64,000 nucleotides of DNA from Palsa-506 sp963707065 (GTDB lineage: Bacteria > Actinomycetota > Actinomycetes > Streptosporangiales > Streptosporangiaceae), in assembly GCA_963707065.1 (NCBI GenBank), contig CAVPPJ010000018.1:186001-250000 (forward strand). Reading direction: 5' to 3'. The stretch's first letter is position 1. Each line of letters opens with the position of its first letter. Positions 44,613-53,244 of this stretch are shown one piece after another. Under the pieces are notes generated by a model. That model was not told the DNA's origin, did no database searches, and saw only the letters and a list, made by a program, of their open reading frames with translations. The translations under genes and the position numbers were made by a program.

Positions 44613-45091
44613 TCAGGGAACCCCCTTCTGCCCGGTCGGAAGGAACGGCACCCGCCCGGCCGACCTGGTCTTCGACCCCACATCCGCCTGCTGAGGGTTT
44701 CGCGGCGGTTGCGCCACTACTGCCCTTCTCCCGGCCCGGGAGACATCTGATCCCCCGGCGGGGCAGGACTTACTTCTAAGCCGCACCGTGATCAGTCGAC
44801 AAGAAGTCGCCTTACGTGGACCGTTTCGCCTGCGGCTGGCATCGGCTTGCCAGGGCGGGTACCCCGGTGACGGGGAGACCTGCCCGACGCAACCACGGAC
44901 CCGGGCGGGTGCCATGACACGAACGCTAGCCGCATAGCGACCGAATGTCAGGAGGGAAAAGCACATATCTAGTAACGGAGCGTGAAGGGCGGCTCCCGGG
45001 CCAGGAGTCGCTCGCCTGCTTCAGGTGGCTCCCCGGCGGCTCCCTGCGCGAGGCGGCCCGGTACTGCCGGGCAGGCCCGGCCGGGGCGGGC
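44613..45091. other. Gene-free region between lpqB and hpf
   Basis: 479 bases. It contains the hairpin at 44853-44885 and presumably the hpf promoter, which I could not pin down. In mycobacteria and Streptomyces a comF-like phosphoribosyltransferase gene commonly lies here; none of the six frames shows its PRPP-binding motif. Confidence 0.55.
44853..44885 (-). terminator. Imperfect stem-loop downstream of lpqB
   Basis: GGGCGGGT-A-CCCCG (44853-44866, one G of the loop-side run unpaired) pairs with CGGGG-AG-ACCTGCCC (44871-44885) with one mismatch and a short GTGA loop. It is about 200 bp beyond the lpqB stop and probably ends the mtnA-mtrA-mtrB-lpqB transcript. Confidence 0.5.
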
Positions 45092-46945
45092 TCAGCCGGG
45101 GTAGGCCGGATCCTGACCGGGGCCCAGCAGCTGCCAGCTGCCATCAGGACTGGACAGCGTCACCAGCCGGTCCCGGCGAAGGCCAGCCACGATTTGCGAT
45201 CCGGCGGTGGTAATCGTGAGGGTACCCGGCTCGACGCTAATCTTGGTAGGCTCGCCGCCGCTCAGCGGAACCTCCTTCAGCGCCGGGCTGGCCGACCCCG
45301 GCCGGGCCAGCACGATCAGGTTGTCGGGGTTGTACCAGCTCAGCTCGGCCGGATCACGGATCCCGGCGCCAATGGGCGTGAGCTGCCCGATGGACGCCGT
45401 ATGCGCCCCGAGCTTGACCGCCCCGATCTCCAGCTGTGATCCGGCCTTGCCACGGACGATCATGGCGATGCGGACACCGTCAGGGGCGACCCGCAGCGCG
45501 ATGACCCGGCCCCCGGCCGGCGGCAGGCCGTTGTCGACCGCCACGGGCGCCTTGCCGCCAGGCCGGCGCAGCCAGACTCCGTTGCCGGCGGCGACCCACA
45601 GGTCACCGCTGGCGTCCCAGGTCAATGACGTGATCCTGCCGCCGGGGCGCCAGGATCTGAGTGCCGCCCCCTTGGCGAGCGCGCCGAAGTAGACGGTCCG
45701 GCCATCGAGAGAGATGCCCGCGATAGAGCGCTCCCCGGCACCAGGGGAGGTGCCGGCGATGGAACGCTCGTCGGTGCGCGGGGATACGGCGATCGAGGTC
45801 ATCGGGATGAACCCGGTGCCGGCCTGCCCAGGGACCAGCTTGGGCGGTGCGGCGGCCGGGGAGAGCCGCAGCACCTGAACCGCGCCGCCCTTGCCGATGA
45901 AGTACAGCCCGCCGGTACTCACGGGCCTGGGCACCATGGCGGAGACCTTGCTTGCCAGCTCAAAATCGCCGGCCGTGCCGGGCAGCGCCTGCCCGACGCC
46001 GTCGACCTTGAGCTCGACCGAGTTGATGGCCTGACGGCCGTAAGACGAGCTGGTCAGCGTCCAGACGAGCTGGGCGGCGATCTTCGCGCGCACGTTCATG
46101 CTTGTCCGCGTGACCGTGCCGCCAAGGTTCACGACGGCGCCCGGGCCGTCGATCCTGACGCCGAGCACCGTGGTGCCCGGCGGGAGGCTCGTCTGGGTCA
46201 CGCCGGACAGGGGGCCGGGCGGCCGCTGCTTCAAGGCCAGGACCAGGTCCGTAGCCAGGTGCGTGGCCGTTGCCTGGAGTGGAACGTACACCGGGTCGGG
46301 CACCAGCGTCGTGCCGTCCGGGGCGAAGAAATACAGATTCCTCGGCTGGTACACGCGCAGGAAATCGGACTTGCTGAGCAGCAGTTGCCTGGGCGGGTTG
46401 ACGATCCGCCACTGACCGCCGATCTTTATGAGCTTGAGCGGGAACCTGATGGTCTGCTTGGCCGACGCCGAGGGGGGCTGGTACTGGCCGCTCGCGGTCA
46501 GCGTGGCCAGCTCGTGGCCGCTGACGTCGACAGTCTGCATGGTGCTGCCCGACTGCCCGGTCAGCCGGTTGAGAACCACTGCTTTCTTCAGATTCGGCTG
46601 GGAGACCACCGTGACCGCCGAGCCCGGGTTCCAGGCCCGTGCCTGGCCGGGAGTCAGGTACTCGCGGGCGGCGGCATTGTTGCCGGCGAAGCTGGCGTTC
46701 GCGGCCAGGAACCCGGACACGATCTGCACCGGCGTCCAGCCCTTGCCCGGCGGCGCGGGAATCAGCTGGGGAAAGCCCTGGCCCTGGACCACCCCGTTCT
46801 GCGGCTGGCTGAGCGACCGGACCGGGCCGCTGGACGGAATGGTGGCGCATCCGCCCGCCGCGATCACGGTCAGGCAGGCGGCGAGCGCCAGCGGCGCGAG
46901 CCGTCGCCGGGCCGGTCGCAGCGCAATCTCCGGCGTACTAGTCAC
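45092..46945 (-). CDS. lpqB: Lipoprotein LpqB
   Basis: 617 residues. Signal peptide with lipobox AAGGC (Cys33), then the conserved CATIPSSGPV start of mature LpqB, a GerMN-like domain (about 190-300: FAPDGTTLVPDPVYVPL, VNLGGTV) and a C-terminal beta-propeller (about 330-615). LpqB interacts with the MtrB sensor and tunes MtrA phosphorylation at the cell envelope. A GTG start follows the mtrB stop by 10 bp, so it is the last gene of the operon. Confidence 0.94.
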   Translation of the reverse strand: MTSTPEIALRPARRRLAPLALAACLTVIAAGGCATIPSSGPVRSLSQPQNGVVQGQGFPQLIPAPPGKGWTPVQIVSGFLAANASFAGNNAAAREYLTPGQARAWNPGSAVTVVSQPNLKKAVVLNRLTGQSGSTMQTVDVSGHELATLTASGQYQPPSASAKQTIRFPLKLIKIGGQWRIVNPPRQLLLSKSDFLRVYQPRNLYFFAPDGTTLVPDPVYVPLQATATHLATDLVLALKQRPPGPLSGVTQTSLPPGTTVLGVRIDGPGAVVNLGGTVTRTSMNVRAKIAAQLVWTLTSSSYGRQAINSVELKVDGVGQALPGTAGDFELASKVSAMVPRPVSTGGLYFIGKGGAVQVLRLSPAAAPPKLVPGQAGTGFIPMTSIAVSPRTDERSIAGTSPGAGERSIAGISLDGRTVYFGALAKGAALRSWRPGGRITSLTWDASGDLWVAAGNGVWLRRPGGKAPVAVDNGLPPAGGRVIALRVAPDGVRIAMIVRGKAGSQLEIGAVKLGAHTASIGQLTPIGAGIRDPAELSWYNPDNLIVLARPGSASPALKEVPLSGGEPTKISVEPGTLTITTAGSQIVAGLRRDRLVTLSSPDGSWQLLGPGQDPAYPG

Positions 46946-46955
46946 CGGTCACGGC

Positions 46956-48830
46956 CTAGCCACCGGCCGCCGCCGAAGTGCTCCCGGCTGACTGCGCGAT
47001 GCTCGCGGCCGCCGCCGTGTCGCCACCGGCCGCCTCACTTTGCGGCGCGGCTGCGGCGGCCGCCCCGGCACCGGTGGCCAGCTCGGCCTCGTCGGGGCCG
47101 AGCGGCAGCGGCGATCCGGCCAGCTCGGTGCCGGTACTGCGCGGCAGTGTCAGCCGGAACACCGAGCCTCGGCCCCGCTCTCCCCATGCCTCCAGCCAGC
47201 CGCCGTGCAGCCGGGCGTCTTCCAGCGCGATCGACAGGCCCAGGCCGGTGCCGCCGGTCGTCCTGGCGCGCGCGGGATCCGCCCGCCAGAAGCGGTCGAA
47301 GACGAGGTTCACCTCGCCGGGAGCGAGTCCCACGCCGTAGTCCCTGACCGCGACGGCCACGGCGTCCCTGTCGGCGGCCACGGTGACGACGGTATTCCTG
47401 TTCTCGCCGTGCTCCACCGCGTTGACCAGCAGATTCCGCAGGATGCGCTCGACCCGGCGCCGGTCGGCCTCCGCCACGCACGGTCCGGCCGGCAGCCGGA
47501 ACTCGATCTTGGCACCCCGGCGCTCGGCTAGCTGCTGGGCCACGTCCGCCGCATTCCTGACCAGATCGCAGATATCGACGGGTTCCGCGTCCAGGGTCGC
47601 GGCGTTGGCGTCATACCGGCTGATCTCCAGCAGGTCGACGAGCAGCGACTCAAACCGCTCCAGCTGGCTCTGCAGCAGCTCGGCGGAGCGTCCGGACGAG
47701 GTGTCCAGCTGCTGCCTGGACGCGAAAAGCACGTCCGCGGCGATCCTGATGGTCGTCAGCGGGGTGCGCAGCTCATGCGACACGTCCGAGACGAACTGCC
47801 GCTGCACATGCGACAGATCCTGCAATTCCCGCATCTTCTCCTGCAGGCTGGCCGCCATCTCGTTGAAAGCGGTCGCCAGCGCGGCCAGGTCATCGGTGCC
47901 GCGCACCGGCATGCGCTCGGCCAGGTTGCCGGTGGACAGCCGCTGGGCGCCGTGCGCGGCCTGCCGGACGGGCACGACTACCCAGCGGGTGACCAGTGAG
48001 GCGATCGCCGCGAGCAGGAAAGCCAGCGCGAGCCCGACCACGATGATGGCCCGCTGTACCAGGGCGAGGGTCTGCTGTTCCTGGGTGAGCGGGAACAGGT
48101 AGTACAGCTGGTAATCGCTGCCCACCGGGACGCCGACGGCGAGGCCGGGAATGGCGTGCCCGGGACCGGCCCGGGTGTCGGCCACGATCAGCGTCGTCGC
48201 CTCGAAGCTTGTCTGGCCCTGCCCCGCCCGCTGCTCGCTGCTGATGGCGCTGATCAGGTCCGCGGGAATGGCACCAAGCCGGTAGGGGCCGTCGTACCAG
48301 CCGTGCACGACGGCGGCCGGCGCCCGGGGTGAGTTGATCATGACGGCGGCGCCCGTTGCTCCGGAGTTGGTCTCCTGTGGCAGCTGCGTCAGGATCTTGA
48401 ACATCAGGCCGCTGGCGTCCTCGGAGTCGGGCGCGGTCGTGTGAAAGGCGGTCGGGCTCATGGCCAGGCTCCGGCCGCTGGCCGCCAGCGTTGCCGCTGA
48501 CCTCTCCTTGTTCTGCAGCAGCCCGGCCGCGATCTGCTGGACGAGGAAGAAGCCGAGCACCGCGATGACCGTGGCGGAGAAGATCAGCGTCGTGCCCACT
48601 ACGCGCAGCTGCAGCGACCGGCTCCAGCGCAGGCGCAGGGCAGCCCAGGCGGCCCCGCAGCGGGCCCGTGCCGCCAGCGCGGCGCGCCGGGCCTTCCCGG
48701 CCGCGCGCCGGGCGCCGGGCAGCAGCCGCTGCCCGGCGGCGGCGCAGGCGGCAGCTACAGCGCGGGCTGCGGCACTGGCACCGGAGGGCGCATCGCTCCG
48801 GTCGCGGCTAGGAGTCGCTGCTCCCTTCAT
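46956..48830 (-). CDS. mtrB: Sensor histidine kinase MtrB
   Basis: 624 residues. An Arg/Ala-rich cytoplasmic lead (1-70) is followed by membrane helix 1 (about 75-97), an extracellular sensor domain (about 98-255), helix 2 (about 256-280), a HAMP domain, HisKA with the phospho-His in SHELRTPL near residue 350, and HATPase (NLLVNAVEH N-box, DYGVGLAPGE, GGTGLGLSIA). A low-complexity Ala/Ser/Gly tail of about 50 residues ends the protein. It phosphorylates MtrA, coordinating cell division, wall metabolism and, in actinomycetes, development. Confidence 0.96.
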   Translation of the reverse strand: MKGAATPSRDRSDAPSGASAAARAVAAACAAAGQRLLPGARRAAGKARRAALAARARCGAAWAALRLRWSRSLQLRVVGTTLIFSATVIAVLGFFLVQQIAAGLLQNKERSAATLAASGRSLAMSPTAFHTTAPDSEDASGLMFKILTQLPQETNSGATGAAVMINSPRAPAAVVHGWYDGPYRLGAIPADLISAISSEQRAGQGQTSFEATTLIVADTRAGPGHAIPGLAVGVPVGSDYQLYYLFPLTQEQQTLALVQRAIIVVGLALAFLLAAIASLVTRWVVVPVRQAAHGAQRLSTGNLAERMPVRGTDDLAALATAFNEMAASLQEKMRELQDLSHVQRQFVSDVSHELRTPLTTIRIAADVLFASRQQLDTSSGRSAELLQSQLERFESLLVDLLEISRYDANAATLDAEPVDICDLVRNAADVAQQLAERRGAKIEFRLPAGPCVAEADRRRVERILRNLLVNAVEHGENRNTVVTVAADRDAVAVAVRDYGVGLAPGEVNLVFDRFWRADPARARTTGGTGLGLSIALEDARLHGGWLEAWGERGRGSVFRLTLPRSTGTELAGSPLPLGPDEAELATGAGAAAAAAPQSEAAGGDTAAAASIAQSAGSTSAAAGG

Positions 48831-48893
48831 GACCCTTCTTCGCTGGAAGGAGCGGAATCCGGTAAGCCGGCTGCGCTGGCCCGGCGGGCCGGC

Positions 48894-49571
48894 TCAGCCT
48901 GATCCCGCTTTGTAGCCGACGCCGCGGACCGTCACGACGATCTCGGGGCGCTCGGGGTCCGTTTCGATCTTGGCCCGGAGCCGCTGGACGTGGACGTTGA
49001 CCAGGCGGGTGTCGGCGGCGTGCCGGTAACCCCATACCTGCTCCAGCAGGACCTCGCGGGTGAACACCTGGCGCGGCTTGCGGGCCAGCGCCACCAGCAG
49101 GTCGAACTCCAGCGGAGTGAGGTTGAGCGGCTCGCCGCCCCGCTTGACCGCGTGCCCGGCCACGTCAATGCTGACCTCGCCGATCTGCAGCATCTCCGGA
49201 GCCGGGTCGTCGGTCCTGCGCAGCCTGGCGCGGACCCGCGCGATGAGCACCTTCGACTGAAACGGCTTGACGATGTAGTCGTCAGCGCCCGACTCCAGGC
49301 CGAGCACCACGTCGACCGTGTCGCTCTTGGCCGTCAGCATGACGATCGGCACGCCGGACTCGGCCCGGATCTGGCGGCAGACGTCGATCCCGTCCATGCC
49401 GGGCAGCATCAGGTCCAGCAGCACGAGATCGGGCCGGGTGTCATGGAAGGCGTCCATGGCCCGGTCGCCGTCAAAGACGAAGGTTGGCTCGAACCCCTCA
49501 CCACGGAGCACGATCCCCAGCATCTCGGCGAGAGCGGCGTCGTCGTCGACGACCAGCACGCGACCTTTCAT
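48894..49571 (-). CDS. mtrA: Response regulator MtrA
   Basis: 225 residues from the ATG at 49571 (MKGRVLVVDDD, the usual MtrA start, with GAGG just upstream); an ATG 9 bases earlier overlaps the mtnA stop by ATGA. Phosphoacceptor Asp53 in LVLLDLMLPG, Lys in DDYIVKPF, and an OmpR winged helix (about 125-222) with LTPLEFDLLVALARKPRQVF and RHAADTRLVNVHVQRLRAKI. MtrA is a global, often essential regulator of division, wall hydrolases and antibiotic genes. It is the first of the mtrA-mtrB-lpqB genes and is translationally linked to mtnA. Confidence 0.96.
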   Translation of the reverse strand: MKGRVLVVDDDAALAEMLGIVLRGEGFEPTFVFDGDRAMDAFHDTRPDLVLLDLMLPGMDGIDVCRQIRAESGVPIVMLTAKSDTVDVVLGLESGADDYIVKPFQSKVLIARVRARLRRTDDPAPEMLQIGEVSIDVAGHAVKRGGEPLNLTPLEFDLLVALARKPRQVFTREVLLEQVWGYRHAADTRLVNVHVQRLRAKIETDPERPEIVVTVRGVGYKAGSG

Positions 49572-49576
49572 AAGCC

Positions 49577-50659
49577 TCATCGTTCCACGTAAACGTCGGC
49601 AGGCGGGCTTTCACAGGCAGTCGATCCTGCACCTAGGACACGCAGGGTACCCGCAGTGACCGGCTGGGCGACGCCGCACTCGGTTACTAGGGCGGTTATC
49701 AGGCCAGGAGGGGTGACATCGAAGGCGGGGTTATAGGCACTTGTCCCGGCTGGCGCTACCGGCTTGCCGTCAATGCAGATGACCTCCCCGGCGGGCCGGT
49801 GCTCCACGACGATCGCGGTGCCATCGGACGTGTCGGGATCGATGGTGGACATGGGCGCCACGACCACGAACGGCACCCGGTGGTAGCTGGCCAGCACGGC
49901 AAGGCCGTACGTGCCTATCTTGTTCGCGACGCTGCCGTCGGCGGCGATCCGGTCCGCGCCGGTGAGCACCATGTCGACCTCGCCCGCGGCCAGCAGCGAT
50001 GCCGCGGCGTCGTCGGCCAGCACCGCGTGCGGCAGGCCGGCCCGCCGTGCCTCGTAAGCCGTCAGCCTGGCCCCCTGCAGCAGCGGCCGGGTCTCATCCA
50101 CCCACAGCATGGCCAGCCTGCCCGCGCGGTGCGCCGCGAGGATCACGGCGAATGCCGTCCCCTCGCCCGCCGATACCAGCGCGCCGGTATTGCAATGAGT
50201 GAGGATCCTGGCGTCCGGCGGGATCAGGCTGAGCCCGTGCGCGGCCATCGCGGCGCTAGCCGCGGCATCCTGCGCCGCAATGCGCCTGGCCGCTGCCAGC
50301 GCAGCACGGGCAGCGCCTCGTTCCCGGTCGGTGCCGCCGGCCTGCAAAGCCCGCTGGTATGCCGCCAGCGCCCGGCTGGCTCCCCAGCCCAGGTTTACCG
50401 CGGTGGGCCTGGCCTGCCCGATCACGGCGGCGGCGCGGGCGACGTCATCACCACGGTAAGCGGCCAGGGCCACGCCGAACGCACCCGCGACGCCCAGCAG
50501 CGGCGCCCCCCGCACCGCCAGGCGGCGGATGGCGTCAACCAGCGCCGGCACGTCGGCGCAGGTGACCGTCGTCTCCTCGGCCGGCAGCCTGGTCTGGTCG
50601 AGCAGCACGATCGCCGGGCCACCTGGCGGGTCGAGCCAGCTCAGCGCGGGAATATCCAC
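49577..50659 (-). CDS. mtnA: Methylthioribose-1-phosphate isomerase
   Basis: 360 residues, full length. THCNTGAL holds the catalytic Cys156 and GADRIAADG the catalytic Asp236; RGAPLLGVAGA (50-60) is the phosphate-binding start typical of the eIF2B-like isomerase fold. It converts 5-methylthioribose-1-phosphate to the ribulose form in methionine salvage. The position directly before mtrA is shared with Streptomyces. It lies near the SAH hydrolase genes, so two branches of SAM by-product recycling are close together. Confidence 0.94.
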   Translation of the reverse strand: MDIPALSWLDPPGGPAIVLLDQTRLPAEETTVTCADVPALVDAIRRLAVRGAPLLGVAGAFGVALAAYRGDDVARAAAVIGQARPTAVNLGWGASRALAAYQRALQAGGTDRERGAARAALAAARRIAAQDAAASAAMAAHGLSLIPPDARILTHCNTGALVSAGEGTAFAVILAAHRAGRLAMLWVDETRPLLQGARLTAYEARRAGLPHAVLADDAAASLLAAGEVDMVLTGADRIAADGSVANKIGTYGLAVLASYHRVPFVVVAPMSTIDPDTSDGTAIVVEHRPAGEVICIDGKPVAPAGTSAYNPAFDVTPPGLITALVTECGVAQPVTAGTLRVLGAGSTACESPPADVYVER

Positions 50660-50864
50660 ACCACGAGTGTGCAGCCGGACGGCGCGGCGCGCGAGTCATC
50701 CTTCATGCCAGTATGGGCGGCGAGCCGGCGAACATGGTTAAGCCGGCCTCCATGGGGCACCGAAAAGCGGCACAGCGCGGGCCGGCGGCCGGTCCTGGCG
50801 AGTCATGCCTCCGTGCCGGGCGAGCAGGAGACGGGAGGACGCGGGTGCGGGCGACGGCGGCGGC

Positions 50865-51914
50865 ATGAGCGCGACGACCGGGCAGCGCCAGCGGAACGGC
50901 AAGCGTGCCGCCGTGGTGCTGCTGGCCGCCGGGGCCATCACCGCGGGCATCGTGATCGGCCGGCACACGCTGGCCGAGTCGCTGCAGCGGCTGACCGGCC
51001 TCGACTGGACCTGGTTCCTGGCCGCCATTGCCTGCGAGTTCATCTCGCTGATTGCCTTTGGCCTCAGCCGCCGCCGGCTGCTCCGGGCCGACGGCAGCAG
51101 TGCCCATTTCAGCTCGGTCATGGCCATCACCTACGCGAGCAACGCGCTGTCGATGACGATCCCGTTCGCCGGGGCGCAGCTAGCCGTGGTCTTCTCCTAC
51201 CAGCAGTTCCGGCGGCGCGGCCTCGGCCAGGCGATCACCAGCTGGGCGCTGGCCGTCTCGGCGATCCTGTCTACGTCCGCCCTCGCGGTACTCCTGGTGG
51301 CCGGGTCGCTCGCGGGCGGCGCGTCCATCGCGACCGTCATCGGGTTCGCCGGCGCGGCCCTGCTCTTGCTGCCGGCCGTGGCCGTCCTGCTGGCCCTGCG
51401 CGATCAGCGGGTGCGCCGCTGGCTGAGCGTGGCCCTGGCCCGGCTCATCACCTTCAGCCGGCGCCTGCTTCGCCGGCCGCCGGGCGATCACGCGGGCGCT
51501 CTTGAGGAGATCCTGGACCGGGTGGCCAGCATCAGGATGTCGTGGCCGCGGTACGCGGAGGTGTTCGGGCTGGCCCTGCTGAACTGGATCGGCGACTGCG
51601 CCGCCCTGGCCTGCGCCATCCGCGCGGCCGGCCAGCCGGTGCCCTGGGGCGGCCTGCTGATCGCCTACGCGGCAGGCGCGGCGGCCGGCAGCACGGGCCT
51701 GACCCCGGGCGGCTTCGGGCTGGTCGAGGCCACGCTGACGGCAGCACTGGTGGCCGTCGGGATGAACAGCGCCGGCGCGCTGACCTCGGTGCTCGCCTAC
51801 CGGCTAGTCAACTTCTGGATGATCCTGATCGGCGGCTGGATCACGATGATCATGCTGACCCGGTTCAGGAGCCATACCGCCACGAGTCCAGGTAGTCCCG
51901 CTGCGCCTCAGTGA
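50865..51914 (+). CDS. UPF0104/flippase-like integral membrane protein
   Basis: 349 residues from the ATG at 50865. About eight membrane helices; TPGGFGLVEATLTAALVAVG near residues 285-305 is the conserved C-terminal signature of the UPF0104 (lysyl-phosphatidylglycerol synthase membrane domain / AglD-like) family. Members act in lipid flipping or cell-surface lipid modification. No soluble transferase domain is present. The last 50 bases overlap the 3' end of the SAH-hydrolase paralogue on the opposite strand. Confidence 0.85.
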   Translation: MSATTGQRQRNGKRAAVVLLAAGAITAGIVIGRHTLAESLQRLTGLDWTWFLAAIACEFISLIAFGLSRRRLLRADGSSAHFSSVMAITYASNALSMTIPFAGAQLAVVFSYQQFRRRGLGQAITSWALAVSAILSTSALAVLLVAGSLAGGASIATVIGFAGAALLLLPAVAVLLALRDQRVRRWLSVALARLITFSRRLLRRPPGDHAGALEEILDRVASIRMSWPRYAEVFGLALLNWIGDCAALACAIRAAGQPVPWGGLLIAYAAGAAAGSTGLTPGGFGLVEATLTAALVAVGMNSAGALTSVLAYRLVNFWMILIGGWITMIMLTRFRSHTATSPGSPAAPQ

Positions 51915-53241
51915 GCGCGTCGATCTGGGTGCCGAGCGAGGCCAGCATCAGGCTGGCGATCTGCGCGTCGATGGCGGCCGGGACGTCATGCACCCCAGGC
52001 GGCAGCCCGTCGTGATCACGGGCTAGCCAGGCCAGCACGAGCGCCTGGGCCGCGAAGGACAGGTCCATCACGGCGGCCGGGTGGCCTTCGGCGGCGACCA
52101 GGTTGACGATCCGCCCCTCGGCCAGCAGGATCAGCCGCCTGCCGTCGGCGAGCACGTACTCGTCCGCATGCGGGCGCACCTCGGGGTTGACGGTCACCGC
52201 CAGGCCCGCCAGCGCGCGCACGTCGATCTCGACGTCGAAGTGGCCGGCGTTGGCCAGGATCGCGCCGTCGCGCATGACCGCCAGGTGCCCGGCGGCGATC
52301 ACGTCGCGGGAGCCGGTGGCCGTGATGAATACCTCGCCGGCCGGCGCCGCCGCGGCCATCGGCAGCACCCGGTACCCCTGCATGACCGCGTCGAGCGCGC
52401 GGACCGGATCGACCTCGGTGACGATGACCTGGGCGCCGAGGCCCCTGGCCCGCTCGGCGATCCCGGTGCCCGCTGACCCGAACCCGGCGACCACCACCAC
52501 CTTGCCGGCCAGCAGCGTGTTGGTGGCGCGGATGATGCCGTCGATCGCCGACTGCCCGGTGCCGTACCGGTTGTCCAGCATGCGCCGCGTCTCAGCGGCG
52601 TTCGCGGCCACCATCGGAAAGCCCAGGGTGCCCGCCGCGGCCATCCGGCGGAGCCTGGCCACGCCGGTGGTGGTGGACTCGCAGCCGCCGAGCACCCCGG
52701 CGAGCAGCTCGGGCCGCTCCGCGTGCAGGGTGTTCACCAGATCGCAGCCGTCATCGATGACCAGGGCCGGGCCGCAGTCCAGCGCCCGGTGGATGTGCTC
52801 GTAGTAGGTCTTCCGGTCCGCCCCGGAGACGGCCGACACGGTGGCGCCCGGGTAGCCGGCCAGCGCCGCCGCGACGTCGTCCTGGGTGGACAGCGGATTG
52901 GACGCCGCCAGGTGGACCTGCGCGCCGCCGGCCCGGAGCACGTTCACCAGGCCTGCCGTCTCCGCGGTGACATGCAGGCAGGCGGCCACGGCCAGGCCGG
53001 CGAACGGCCGCTCGGCCTCGAACCTGGCCCGGATCAGCCCTAGCGCCGGCATGGCCCGCTCCGCCCAGCCGATCCTGGCCAGCCCGGCGGCGGCCAGCCA
53101 CGGGTCAGCGATATCGGAGCGCGGGCCTGCCGCGCGCGCCAGGCCCGCGGCGGGCGTTGCTCCCGCGGCGGGCGCTGGTCCCGCCACGCGCGCTGGGCCC
53201 GCGGCGGGCGAGGTGCCCACGGCGGGCCGGCGCTCGGTCAT
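51865..53241 (-). CDS. Divergent S-adenosylhomocysteine hydrolase paralogue
   Basis: 458 residues, beginning with an Ala/Gly/Pro low-complexity lead (1-42). The rest aligns with the short SAHH type of Thermotoga and archaea: substrate His90, DDGCD (163-167), Glu188, Asp223-Asn224, the NAD loop GFGSAGTG (253-260) and NAGHFDVEID. It lacks the C-terminal lysine-tyrosine tail of the long type. The lysine that lies four residues before the DN pair in active enzymes is Arg219 here. It starts 3 bp after ahcY. It may be a regulatory subunit or act on another nucleoside. Confidence 0.82.
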   Translation of the reverse strand: MTERRPAVGTSPAAGPARVAGPAPAAGATPAAGLARAAGPRSDIADPWLAAAGLARIGWAERAMPALGLIRARFEAERPFAGLAVAACLHVTAETAGLVNVLRAGGAQVHLAASNPLSTQDDVAAALAGYPGATVSAVSGADRKTYYEHIHRALDCGPALVIDDGCDLVNTLHAERPELLAGVLGGCESTTTGVARLRRMAAAGTLGFPMVAANAAETRRMLDNRYGTGQSAIDGIIRATNTLLAGKVVVVAGFGSAGTGIAERARGLGAQVIVTEVDPVRALDAVMQGYRVLPMAAAAPAGEVFITATGSRDVIAAGHLAVMRDGAILANAGHFDVEIDVRALAGLAVTVNPEVRPHADEYVLADGRRLILLAEGRIVNLVAAEGHPAAVMDLSFAAQALVLAWLARDHDGLPPGVHDVPAAIDAQIASLMLASLGTQIDALTEAQRDYLDSWRYGS

Positions 53242-53244
53242 CGG

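Noticed and set aside
44945..45439. Plus-strand frame starting near 44945 opposite lpqB
   Set aside because: Most of it is antisense to lpqB, and the first 48 codons show no family resemblance.
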